Shown: positions 1-7,767 of the stretch, in pieces | How the letters are laid out: each line of letters begins with the position of its first letter | How positions within the stretch are numbered: position 1 is the stretch's first letter | Origin: Bacteroidales bacterium | Lineage (GTDB): Bacteria > Bacteroidota > Bacteroidia > Bacteroidales > VadinHA17 | Direction: 5' to 3' | DNA length: 9,416 nt | NCBI GenBank assembly: GCA_013314865.1 | Contig: JABUEV010000063.1 | Coordinates: 1-9,416 of the forward strand | Program-made: the position numbers and the translations under genes | The notes under the pieces: model-generated | Databases searched by the model: none | What the model was told of the DNA's origin: nothing | What the model saw: only the letters and a program-made list of their open reading frames with translations

Positions 1-3000
1 TTGTGTTCTCACCTATGGGGCCGGGCATTTATGATGTAAGGATAAAAGATGCAGGAGTCGATAATTGTGAGGTGATTTTAAATTCTTCCCTGAGGATAAC
101 TGAACCTGCTGAGTTAAGTGCTACAGTCCAGAGTACAAACATCACATGCAACGGAGCAAATAACGGTACTATTACTGTTTCTCTTCCAACAGGCGGTTAC
201 GGAACTTATGATTATTCAATTGACGGAGGATCGACCTGGCAGATGACCGGTCTGTTTACTGGCCTAAGGCCAGATACATACAATGTTCAGATCAGGGACA
301 GGGCTCACCCGTTGTGTGTAAAAGTACTTAACAATGCACTGGTTATAAGTGAACCCGGACTTCTGACTGCAACCGTTACCAGCGCCAATATTACATGCTA
401 TGGAGCCAATAACGGCACAATTACTATCTCTTCCCCGGCCGGTGGTTACGGCAGGTATGAGTATAGTGTTGACGGAGGCGTAACATGGCAGTCATCAGGT
501 CTCTTTACAGGTCTCGTGCCAGGTTCTTATAATGTTATGATAAGAGACGCTGATTATATCCAGTGCAGACAGGTTCTGGTTCCTTCCCTGCTTATTGAGG
601 AGCCCGAAGCACTCTCGGCATCTCTGTCCAGTACAAATATCACATGCTTTAACTCCGCAGACGGAACTATAACTATTTCATCACCTTCCGGAGGATCCGG
701 TTCATACGAGTACACAATTGACGGAGGAACTTCATGGCATCCGGATGGAAACTTCACATCACTCACTCCGGGATTTTACAATGTCCAGATGCGGGATCAG
801 TTAAATCCCGGATGTATACGTGTACTTAACAGTTCATTGAGAATCACCGAACCGGCAATCCTGAATGCCACGGTATCAAAATTTGACATCACCTGTTTTG
901 GCGGAAATAACGGAAGGATACTTTTAACACTTCCATCTGGCGGTTCCGGAAACTATGAATACAGAATTAACCTTACCTCCGCATGGCAGACATCCGGGGA
1001 CTTTACCGGACTAGGCCCGGGAGAATACGTTGTACAGATCAGAGATGCTGTAAATACAGGATGCATAAGAACACTTAATCCGAATCTTACAATAAATGAA
1101 CCAGCTCAGTTAAGTGCCACGGTTGAATTTACCAATATAACCTGTTACGGGGCTAATAACGGAACTATAAGCATTACAAATCCTGCCGGAGGTTACGGCA
1201 CATACCAGTATTCAATAGACGGAACGCAGTGGTTCAGTTCAGGATATTTCACATCACTTTCGGCAAGCACATATAACGTCCGGATTCGTGATGCTGCTAA
1301 TCCGGCATGTTTTGCAGTTTTAACTGAACTTGATATAGAGGAACCTGAAGAACTTAACGCGACTGTTGAAAGCACCAATATTACCTGCTTTGGCAGAGGA
1401 GACGGCACTATAACTATTTCTGATCCTGAAGGCGGGTACGGCAGATATGAATTCACCATCAACGGCGGCGGGTCATGGCAGAGTGACGGTACCTACACTG
1501 GTCTTGGGCCAGGGAACTATAATGTTCAGATGAGAGATGCAGACCAGCCTGGGTGTATCAGGATTCTCAACAATTCCCTCAGGATCACACAGCCCGAAAT
1601 GTTGAGAGCAACAGTCATCAAAACTGACGTCTCCTGCAGCGGCAACAATGACGGAACAATCACTATCTCCTCTCCTTCAGGAGGCAGTGGAAATTACCAG
1701 TACTCAATTGACGGAGGGCAGTCATGGCAGGATTCAGGTGATTATACCGGAAGAATTCCCGGAACTTATGATGTAAGGATACGGGATGCAATGAACATGA
1801 ATTGCTATGTAATACTCAATCCCGGTCTCATGATAACAGAGCCTTTAGTGCTGACTATGAGCACATCAGGTGATGTTACGCTCGACTGCAATGGTGACCA
1901 TGACGGTACGGGGACCTTCTATGCATACGGCGGTACAATGCCATATTATTTTGAAGTTGTTTCAAACTCAACCGGAGGTTTGGTTCCGCCTGCAGTATTC
2001 AACTCACTTTTATTCTACAATGCCGGAGCCGGTTCGATAACGGTCAGGGTGACCGACAACAACGGATGCACAGCTGAGGCAACCATCAATATAAGCCAGC
2101 CTGATGCTCTCACTCCCGGGACTATCGGTCAGGATCAGCAGATATGCTATGGAGGAACTCCATCACCAATCAATGAACTGACACCAGCTTCCGGAGGTCC
2201 GGGTAGTTATCGCTACCAGTGGCAGTATTCGGCTGACCCTGGCGGACCTTTCATGAACATTCCTTATGCAAATGAAAAAGATTATACGCCGCCGGCATCA
2301 GCCAGCTATACCTTCTATTATAGAAGAATGGTGACATCGGGTGTGTGCCTGCCTGATTACAGCAATGTAGTGGAAGTAAAGGTGAATCCTCTTCCAATAG
2401 CCGTACTTTCAGGAGGTGAAATAATCTGCCCGGGAGAAAGCGCTTTCCTTAGAGTTAATATGCTGTCAGGCGCAGGTCCGTTTACTGTTGAGATTGAAGG
2501 CCACGGAATTGTGACAGGTTACAATAGCGGCGACCCGATAGAGGTCAGACCTGCTTCAACGACTACCTACAGGCTGGTCAGGGTGACAGATTCCAATAAC
2601 TGCACTGTTGTTGCTCCTTCTGCAAGTCTTAACGGCTCAGCCACTATTACGGTAAGCCAGCTTCCTGTCATAAGATCCATTACTCCCTCCCAGTCTGTCT
2701 GTGAATATACTATGGTACGTATCAGCGTGATTACAGATGGTACAAATCTTGAATACCGCTGGTACGTGGATGATGGAAGCGGTCCTGTGGCAATATCTGA
2801 CGGCGGAACCTATTATGGATCTATAACGCCCGACCTTACAATCCTGAGTACTACAAGAGAACTTAACGGTAACCGGTATTATGCGGTGGTGTCGGGCTGC
2901 GGGGTAAGTGTAACATCTGAAATTTCGGAACTGACGGTTAACACACCGGCAGAAATAACTCTTGCACCATCAGACATTACAATTTGTACAGGACAGAACG

Positions 3001-5351
3001 CTGTCTTTGAGGCTGATGCAAGCGGTTCTTCCCTCTCGTGGCAGTGGTATGTGAATATGGGCTCAGGTTTTGTGCCTGCTACTGATAATTCATACATAAG
3101 CGGATCACGTACCAGAATTCTTACAGTTACAAATGCCCAGTCATCGTTCAATAACTGGGTCTTCAGGGCTGTTGCAACCGGAATCTGCGGTGCACCGGCA
3201 GGTACCAATCTTGCAATTCTAAAGGTTATCAGTCCTCCGGCAGTGACAGTAAATCCGGTCTCAGTTCCGGTCTGTGAGAACGGATCTGTCACATTCAATG
3301 CAAACGGAACCGGGTACCAGTCAATGCGCTGGCAGGTACTGCAGGCAGGCAACTGGACAGACCTGAGTGACGATCAGACATACATTGGTACAAACACCCA
3401 ACTGCTGGCAATAATGAACGCCAGTCTGGCTATGAATGGCAACCAGTACCGCCTGGCCCTGATCGGAGCCTGTGCCACAACCTGGTCAAATCCTGCAACA
3501 TTGACCGTAAACGCCAATCCTGTGGTTGATTTTTCAGCCATCAGCCCAATAAATGCCTGCGGAGGGGTTCCTGTTGTCCTTGACGGAAATCCTTCAGGCG
3601 GATCCGGAACATACAACCAGCACAGGTGGACAGGCGATATCGGGCCGTTAAGCAGTTATATCGTGCAATCACCAACATTTAATTCCGTGATCCCGGGTGA
3701 GTTTAACCTGAATTACAGGGTAACTGACAGCAATGGATGCAGTGGCAATGGAGATGTTAAGGTAATAGTAGACAGTCCGTCAGCGCAGTTTACACAGGAC
3801 GTAACATTCGGATGCACACCTTTGCAGGTCACATTCTCAAAAGATATGAGCGGATATACCAGTTGGGAGTGGAACTTTGGTGACGGTTCACCGGTAGATC
3901 AGGTCTCTCAGAATCCTGTTCATACTTTTGTAAGTACGCAACCCGGCTCAATCGAATTCTTCGAAGTCAGACTCAGGGTAGAGACAGCAGGAGGATGTAC
4001 TGATGAGTACTCATCCTTCGTTACGATTTATCCGGCAGTGGATGCTTCATTCACGCCTGATGCCGCTGTTATTTGCAGTGGTGACATTGTTACATTCACC
4101 GCTTCACCGGGTGCCGGCCGCTACTTCTGGGATTATGGAGACAATGTGAGAGGATATGGAATGCATTCCGTAACACACCTTTATACAAACTATACAACTG
4201 AACCGTTAGAGGTGACTGTAAGTCTTACAACAACGTCATTCTTTAACTGTACTGACACAAAGACTTACAACATTACAGTCATGCCCGTGCCTGTTCCGCA
4301 GTTTACAGCTGACCCGGTTCTTCAGGTGTTTACCCCTCCGGGAAGTCAGGTCACTTTCACCAATCAGACCAATACAGGTAACTGGACATGGTTGTGGAAG
4401 TTCGGTGACAATACTACTTCAACTGAAATGAATCCGGTTCACACTTACCGTGATGTCGGTACCTATTATATAACACTTATTGCAGGAAACCAGTATTGTT
4501 CCGACAGTATTATGCACTATGTCAATCTGGTGCCGCCTGCACCGGTTGCAAACTTCGATTCCATACCATCAGGTTGTGCACCTTTGGCTGTAACTTTCAA
4601 CAATACATCCCTGAATACTGATGTTCCGGGAACTGAATACAGGTGGTATTTTGGCGACGGCAGTACTTCAACAGCGAAGAGTCCGACCTATACATACGTC
4701 ACTCCGGGTGATTACAAGGTTGAGCTTATTGTAACCGGTCCTGGAGGAACATCCAGAAAGAACCAGATGGTGCACGCTTATCCTTCTCCGAGGGCTTACT
4801 TTGAAGTCGCACCAAGTTTCGTCTATGTAAACGATGAAAGCGTCAGGTGCTTCAATCTCTCAACGGGTGCCGACTCATATCTGTGGGAGTTTGGAGACGG
4901 TGATACATCCACCCTTAAGGAGCCATATCACAAGTACATGCTTGAAGGGGTGTATGACATCACATTGTGGGCTTACTCAAACAATGGCTGCAGTGACATG
5001 TACAAACTTTCACCTGCAGTGACAGTTGAGCCTCTTGGTGAACTGCGCTTCCCGAGTGTATTCACGCCTAACAAGGACGGTCCGATTGAAAGGACTGACC
5101 TGCCGACAGGCGGGGTGGAAGTTGACCAGTTCTTCTATCCTCCGATCAGGCAGAGAGTTCTGGAGTATAAGCTTCAGATTTTCAACAGATGGGGAGTTCT
5201 GATCTTCGAGAGTGACAATATAAATGTACCCTGGAACGGATATTATAATAATGAATTATGTCCGCAGGGAGTATATGTATGGTATGTTGAAGGAAAATTT
5301 GCAGACGGCAAGCCATTCAAGATGGTAGGTAATGTGACGCTGCTGCATTAA
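1..5351 (+). CDS. Giant SprB-repeat/PKD surface protein with T9SS C-terminal sorting domain (5' partial)
   Basis: Secreted adhesin-like cell-surface protein, probably exported by the type IX secretion system. The first visible residues already match the second half of a SprB repeat, so the gene starts upstream; the GTG at base 3 is an internal Val codon. Visible order, in residues counted from base 3: end of one repeat (1-37), seven SprB repeats (about 38-616), a divergent eighth (617-703), Cys-containing Ig-like segments (about 800-1250), five PKD-like domains with WxFGDG-type motifs (near 1290, 1376, 1465, 1548 and 1628), and a gliding-motility C-terminal domain (about 1681-1782) with VFTPN, LQIFNRWG and PQGVYVWYV. 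Each SprB repeat has an ITC/VSC cysteine and a second cysteine about 50 residues later, a possible disulfide. The T9SS role is established for this domain family; the ligand is unknown. The sorting domain is slightly unusual, with TPNKDGPIERTD where TPNGDGxND is common. Confidence 0.93.
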   Translation, partial: VFSPMGPGIYDVRIKDAGVDNCEVILNSSLRITEPAELSATVQSTNITCNGANNGTITVSLPTGGYGTYDYSIDGGSTWQMTGLFTGLRPDTYNVQIRDRAHPLCVKVLNNALVISEPGLLTATVTSANITCYGANNGTITISSPAGGYGRYEYSVDGGVTWQSSGLFTGLVPGSYNVMIRDADYIQCRQVLVPSLLIEEPEALSASLSSTNITCFNSADGTITISSPSGGSGSYEYTIDGGTSWHPDGNFTSLTPGFYNVQMRDQLNPGCIRVLNSSLRITEPAILNATVSKFDITCFGGNNGRILLTLPSGGSGNYEYRINLTSAWQTSGDFTGLGPGEYVVQIRDAVNTGCIRTLNPNLTINEPAQLSATVEFTNITCYGANNGTISITNPAGGYGTYQYSIDGTQWFSSGYFTSLSASTYNVRIRDAANPACFAVLTELDIEEPEELNATVESTNITCFGRGDGTITISDPEGGYGRYEFTINGGGSWQSDGTYTGLGPGNYNVQMRDADQPGCIRILNNSLRITQPEMLRATVIKTDVSCSGNNDGTITISSPSGGSGNYQYSIDGGQSWQDSGDYTGRIPGTYDVRIRDAMNMNCYVILNPGLMITEPLVLTMSTSGDVTLDCNGDHDGTGTFYAYGGTMPYYFEVVSNSTGGLVPPAVFNSLLFYNAGAGSITVRVTDNNGCTAEATINISQPDALTPGTIGQDQQICYGGTPSPINELTPASGGPGSYRYQWQYSADPGGPFMNIPYANEKDYTPPASASYTFYYRRMVTSGVCLPDYSNVVEVKVNPLPIAVLSGGEIICPGESAFLRVNMLSGAGPFTVEIEGHGIVTGYNSGDPIEVRPASTTTYRLVRVTDSNNCTVVAPSASLNGSATITVSQLPVIRSITPSQSVCEYTMVRISVITDGTNLEYRWYVDDGSGPVAISDGGTYYGSITPDLTILSTTRELNGNRYYAVVSGCGVSVTSEISELTVNTPAEITLAPSDITICTGQNAVFEADASGSSLSWQWYVNMGSGFVPATDNSYISGSRTRILTVTNAQSSFNNWVFRAVATGICGAPAGTNLAILKVISPPAVTVNPVSVPVCENGSVTFNANGTGYQSMRWQVLQAGNWTDLSDDQTYIGTNTQLLAIMNASLAMNGNQYRLALIGACATTWSNPATLTVNANPVVDFSAISPINACGGVPVVLDGNPSGGSGTYNQHRWTGDIGPLSSYIVQSPTFNSVIPGEFNLNYRVTDSNGCSGNGDVKVIVDSPSAQFTQDVTFGCTPLQVTFSKDMSGYTSWEWNFGDGSPVDQVSQNPVHTFVSTQPGSIEFFEVRLRVETAGGCTDEYSSFVTIYPAVDASFTPDAAVICSGDIVTFTASPGAGRYFWDYGDNVRGYGMHSVTHLYTNYTTEPLEVTVSLTTTSFFNCTDTKTYNITVMPVPVPQFTADPVLQVFTPPGSQVTFTNQTNTGNWTWLWKFGDNTTSTEMNPVHTYRDVGTYYITLIAGNQYCSDSIMHYVNLVPPAPVANFDSIPSGCAPLAVTFNNTSLNTDVPGTEYRWYFGDGSTSTAKSPTYTYVTPGDYKVELIVTGPGGTSRKNQMVHAYPSPRAYFEVAPSFVYVNDESVRCFNLSTGADSYLWEFGDGDTSTLKEPYHKYMLEGVYDITLWAYSNNGCSDMYKLSPAVTVEPLGELRFPSVFTPNKDGPIERTDLPTGGVEVDQFFYPPIRQRVLEYKLQIFNRWGVLIFESDNINVPWNGYYNNELCPQGVYVWYVEGKFADGKPFKMVGNVTLLH
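114..1850 (+). repeat. Seven in-frame SprB repeats, 249-bp period
   Basis: Coding tandem repeats inside the surface protein. Aligning on the codon before the ATV/ASL motif gives unit starts at 114, 363, 612, 861, 1110, 1353 and 1602, with the divergent next unit at 1851. Six units are exactly 249 bp (83 codons); the unit at 1110 is 243 bp. Shared landmarks are TNITC, NNGTI, SGGxGxYEYSIDGG, W, FTGL, GxYNVxIRDA, a second Cys, and L-I-x-EP at the end. The units differ clearly at DNA level, so this is an old expansion and not a recent duplication. Confidence 0.9.
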
Positions 5352-5354
5352 GGA

Positions 5355-5417
5355 GGCAGAAGGCAGTAGGCGGTAGGCGGAAGGCAGTGGGCGGCAGGCA
5401 GTAGGCAGTAGGTAATA
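5355..5417 (+). repeat. Heptamer tandem array A (GGCAGTA-type)
   Basis: Eight consecutive 7-bp units beginning 4 nt after the surface-protein stop: GGCAGAA, GGCAGTA, GGCGGTA, GGCGGAA, GGCAGTG, GGCGGCA, GGCAGTA, GGCAGTA, then a degenerate ninth GGTAATA. Non-coding and in the 3' untranslated part of the gene. It looks like a short tandem repeat that can slip in copy number. Function unknown. Confidence 0.85.
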
Positions 5418-5420
5418 ATG

Positions 5421-5469
5421 CTCAGAGCTCAGAGCACAGAGCACAGGGTCAGGGGTCAAGGGTTAAGGT
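5421..5469 (+). repeat. Heptamer tandem array B (CTCAGAG-type, decaying)
   Basis: Seven consecutive 7-bp units that drift progressively: CTCAGAG, CTCAGAG, CACAGAG, CACAGGG, TCAGGGG, TCAAGGG, TTAAGGT. Only the first four are close to each other; the later ones are related by stepwise change. It follows array A directly and has the same period but a different sequence. Confidence 0.65.
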
Positions 5470-5479
5470 GAAAGAAAAG

Positions 5480-5507
5480 TCCGCAATCCGAAATCCGAAA
5501 TCCGAAA
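5480..5507 (+). repeat. Heptamer tandem array C (TCCGAAA)
   Basis: Four 7-bp units, TCCGCAA followed by three exact TCCGAAA, ending 4 nt before the terminator stem. Third consecutive array of 7-bp period in the same 3' untranslated stretch. Confidence 0.85.
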
Positions 5508-5511
5508 TTTT

Positions 5512-5538
5512 AAGCCCGTTGAAAGACGGGCTTTTTTA
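5512..5538 (+). terminator. Rho-independent terminator of the surface-protein gene
   Basis: Perfect 8-bp stem AAGCCCGT (5512-5519) with ACGGGCTT (5526-5533), 6-nt loop, followed by a T-rich run. The A/T-rich sequence on the left side means it could also work on the minus strand. Confidence 0.85.
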
Positions 5539-5603
5539 TTTTCAATCATCCTGATTTCAGCTTTTTAAAGGCCTGTTCGTCTAATACCTCAAAAAAATAA
5601 AAA

Positions 5604-5661
5604 ATATGTTGTAAAACATATAATGAAATAAAAAATCTGTCCCCGGGGCATTTTAATATTG
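5604..5661 (+). repeat. Left 58-bp inverted repeat (palindrome + 15 nt + CTGTCCCCGGG box)
   Basis: Consists of an 18-bp near-palindrome ATATGTTGTAAAACATAT (5604-5621), an A/T-rich spacer of 15 nt (5622-5636) and a 25-nt block (5637-5661) beginning CTGTCCCCGGGG. The reverse complement of 9242-9299 has the same three parts with the same spacing: 17 of 18 palindrome positions and 22 of 25 block positions agree, while the spacer is not conserved. Confidence 0.75.
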
Positions 5662-5896
5662 ATACTGCAATACAGTTCAATTTAACGGAGAAAAGGCAAA
5701 AAAAGCAATTATACATGTGGAATGATCTATATGTCGAACTGCATTAAACCTCGTGCCTATGAAACATTGCTGAAGTTAAACTGCCTGCGGAGAAAATTCA
5801 GTCGGGTTCCGCAGGAAATATTGAAAAATCCTGGCTGAAAGAAGGAAAAATAATGGAAGGGCTTATAACCCGAATGTTTAACCCAAAAACTGATTT
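5662..5896 (+). other. Leader region of the lipoprotein gene with an 8-bp hairpin
   Basis: No convincing gene here. A perfect 8-bp stem CCTGCGGA (5784-5791) with TCCGCAGG (5808-5815) and a 16-nt loop lies about 80 nt upstream of the lipoprotein start; it has no T-run, so it is not an obvious terminator. Two short reading frames cross it (5722-5838 from an ATG, and 5763-5900 without an ATG at its head), the second ending in a stop that overlaps the lipoprotein ATG. No promoter of the Bacteroidota TAnnTTTG type was found with confidence. Confidence 0.4.
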
Positions 5897-7087
5897 ATGA
5901 AAATGAGGTACATTAAATACTTTGTTATTGGATTGCTTGTACTGGCCGGTTGTGAAAAATTTGAGCCGGGAGTACAGACTCAGTCTGATGGAATTGCCAA
6001 AAGATCTCTGGACCAGACGGAACAGGTGTTAAAGGCAAATCTTGAGCAGACTGCCAGGATTGTAGCAGGTTTGGTCGATGAACCTTTAATAATGGATGAG
6101 CTGACACTCATTTCAGAAGAAGGAAGGTCGATGTACAGTTTAAGTTTCAATGATCTGATTGATAATCCCAAAGGCATTGGAGACTCTTTCAGGAATTTAA
6201 GAAGCAGATTTCTGGATGAGTGTGAAAAACAGGGTGACACAAAAGGATATGGAGATCTTGTTAATTATCTTATGAAGAACGATTGTTACCTGTACGTTCC
6301 GTATCCGGCGAGTTTCTATCCAAGGGGTGTTAAAAATTTCACAGTGGCAGCACATCCTGTTGACAATGATATTGAGAACACCGGTTATGTATGGGAAGGC
6401 GGACGGATAAAGGAGGTGCGGGTTAATGAAGAGTATGCCGACAAAAATCCGGTGCTCCTTATCATGCCGAAGGATGAAAAGGAAGAAGGCAGTATGGCTT
6501 TTGAGCTACCAAAGGATCTGACCGGTGCCAAAGCCGAGCCTGTATATGAGGTTCGGATAGGAAAAGTAAGGTGTGCAGACTATTGCGGCGGACTCTTCGA
6601 AGGAACGCTGGAGCTGAGAATTGCAAGAGGATTCCCAACAGCTGATGTTACTACTGGAGAAGTTAAAGGTGCTTTTACAGTTTTAATACCAATTGATTAT
6701 CCTCGTGACTATGCAAAAGCTGCAATAAATAATTGGACAGTACATGCAGAAGGAGGATGGTTAAATGCAAATATTATTTGGGATTCTAACTGGCAACCTT
6801 CAAAAGTACAGCAATGTATACTTGTTTACGAATATGATCAGGTCAAGGAGGCTACTGTTAGTGCAACTGTTGGTTATAAAGCAAATGACTTTAGTCCTAC
6901 AATAACTGTATCAGCAAAAACTACTTATAGAGGCGATTTTCTTGGAATAAGTGAGTGGGACAGGAATTGGTTTTATGCTACCAACACAAACCCAGGACCA
7001 TATGATGAAGTTAAAGATGGCTGGACTGTGAGGAAAACTTCACCCGTATTTAAGCTTACAACACCCGCAAGAACATTGTATTATTAA
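5897..7087 (+). CDS. Lipoprotein of unknown function
   Basis: A 396-residue protein I do not recognise. The N-terminus is a classic lipoprotein signal: Lys/Arg-rich start, hydrophobic stretch and lipobox LAGC with the acylated Cys at residue 19. The following residues EKFEPG are not a textbook Bacteroidota surface-export signal, so orientation at the outer membrane is open. Residues about 30-110 look helical and charged. The later part is rich in beta-prone stretches and aromatics, with a CxxxC pair at C226/C230 and a Trp-rich segment around W299. The second half could be a beta-sandwich, but this is a guess from residue pattern. ATG 5897 was chosen; ATG 5903 would also keep the signal. GC falls from about 47% to the mid-30s from about position 6660, inside the gene. 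Two barrel-like genes follow. Confidence 0.8.
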   Translation: MKMRYIKYFVIGLLVLAGCEKFEPGVQTQSDGIAKRSLDQTEQVLKANLEQTARIVAGLVDEPLIMDELTLISEEGRSMYSLSFNDLIDNPKGIGDSFRNLRSRFLDECEKQGDTKGYGDLVNYLMKNDCYLYVPYPASFYPRGVKNFTVAAHPVDNDIENTGYVWEGGRIKEVRVNEEYADKNPVLLIMPKDEKEEGSMAFELPKDLTGAKAEPVYEVRIGKVRCADYCGGLFEGTLELRIARGFPTADVTTGEVKGAFTVLIPIDYPRDYAKAAINNWTVHAEGGWLNANIIWDSNWQPSKVQQCILVYEYDQVKEATVSATVGYKANDFSPTITVSAKTTYRGDFLGISEWDRNWFYATNTNPGPYDEVKDGWTVRKTSPVFKLTTPARTLYY

Positions 7088-7093
7088 AAATTA

Positions 7094-7123
7094 GAGGCTA
7101 TTGAGCTAAACCTCAATAGCCTC
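7094..7123 (+). terminator. 12-bp perfect hairpin between lipoprotein and barrel gene
   Basis: GAGGCTATTGAG (7094-7105) pairs perfectly with CTCAATAGCCTC (7112-7123) around a 6-nt loop. It begins 7 nt after the lipoprotein stop and ends 16 nt before the next start. The plus-strand 3' side (ATAAACTTCT) lacks a clean T-run, while the minus-strand side is followed by TAATTTTTA. It is therefore a plausible but imperfect terminator or attenuator, or an mRNA-end stabiliser within an operon. Confidence 0.6.
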
Positions 7124-7139
7124 ATAAACTTCTATTAAA

Positions 7140-7757
7140 ATGAAAAAAATATTATTAATAGTCATTTTGATAATTTTGTCAAATCAGTTTTCTAAGTCAA
7201 TTTCACATGATTCAATTAATTACAAATTATCGGTAAACTATTGTTTAGATTTATCAGATTCTTATGGAAAGGGTGACTTGTTAAATAGTGAGTTTTTCGT
7301 TACAAAATCTTGGTATGGCGTTAGTATTGGTTATGGACATTTCAACGGTCACTCAACTATTTATTATTCAGTATTTGTTGAAGATTTAAATAAAACTATT
7401 GAAATACAATTAGATGAGGTATCTTTTGTAAAAAGCGGATCATTATCATTTTTATTTATACCTATAAAAAGCAGTTTTTTTGAAACTGAAATAATTTTTG
7501 GTCTAGCTTATAGTAAAGCCACAATATCACAATTTAAAAATGTAGATTATAATTATGATTTAATCAATGATAGGTTTAAATACCTCTATAAGAATTACAT
7601 ACTAGTAAAAAAGGATCACTTTGGTTACCAAGCTGGGTTTAATATTTCTTTTTTCCCCGTCAAAAACGCCGGCATTCAGCTAAATTCAAGGATACAGCAT
7701 TTAAACAATGGCGGGAGTTTCTTCTTCGTAGGCGGTGGTGTATGTTTCAGATTTTAA
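7140..7757 (+). CDS. Probable outer-membrane beta-barrel protein (AT-rich gene)
   Basis: A 205-residue protein with an N-terminal signal peptide (MKK then a run of Ile/Leu), alternating hydrophobic and polar strands with many Tyr/Phe, and a C-terminus ending GGGVCFRF. A terminal Phe is the usual last-strand signal for outer-membrane barrels. No family motif was recognised, and its small size is in the range of 8-stranded barrels. The first two-thirds is strikingly AT-rich: 7141-7260 is about 20% G+C by hand count, against 57% at 7861-7920. Codon use is correspondingly A/T-ending, and composition rises again after about 7645. This suggests acquisition or recombination. The next gene begins 10 nt after its stop, so the two are probably co-transcribed. 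A periplasmic or secreted protein without a barrel is the alternative. Confidence 0.75.
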   Translation: MKKILLIVILIILSNQFSKSISHDSINYKLSVNYCLDLSDSYGKGDLLNSEFFVTKSWYGVSIGYGHFNGHSTIYYSVFVEDLNKTIEIQLDEVSFVKSGSLSFLFIPIKSSFFETEIIFGLAYSKATISQFKNVDYNYDLINDRFKYLYKNYILVKKDHFGYQAGFNISFFPVKNAGIQLNSRIQHLNNGGSFFFVGGGVCFRF

Positions 7758-7767
7758 CACAAAAGCT

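Noticed and set aside
1..1850. Possible CRISPR-like or recently amplified DNA repeats
   Set aside because: The 249-bp periodicity is in-frame protein repetition with diverged DNA, without spacers or identical units.
2879..3352. 157-residue minus-strand frame inside the surface-protein gene
   Set aside because: It is antisense to Ig-like domains of an obvious gene, has no recognisable motif, and such long shadows are common opposite repeat-rich coding sequence.
5256..5459. 67-residue minus-strand frame overlapping the surface-protein end
   Set aside because: Much of it is translation of the 7-bp tandem arrays (repeating LPSA/LPTA-like residues); the rest is antisense to the sorting domain.
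5653..5661. TAATATTG as a possible -7 promoter element for the lipoprotein gene
   Set aside because: It only loosely resembles TAnnTTTG, no TTG was found at the expected upstream distance, and it belongs to the inverted repeat.
7735..7767. Upstream GTG start for the second barrel gene
   Set aside because: It would overlap the first barrel gene and place a polar extension before a good signal peptide; ATG 7768 is better.
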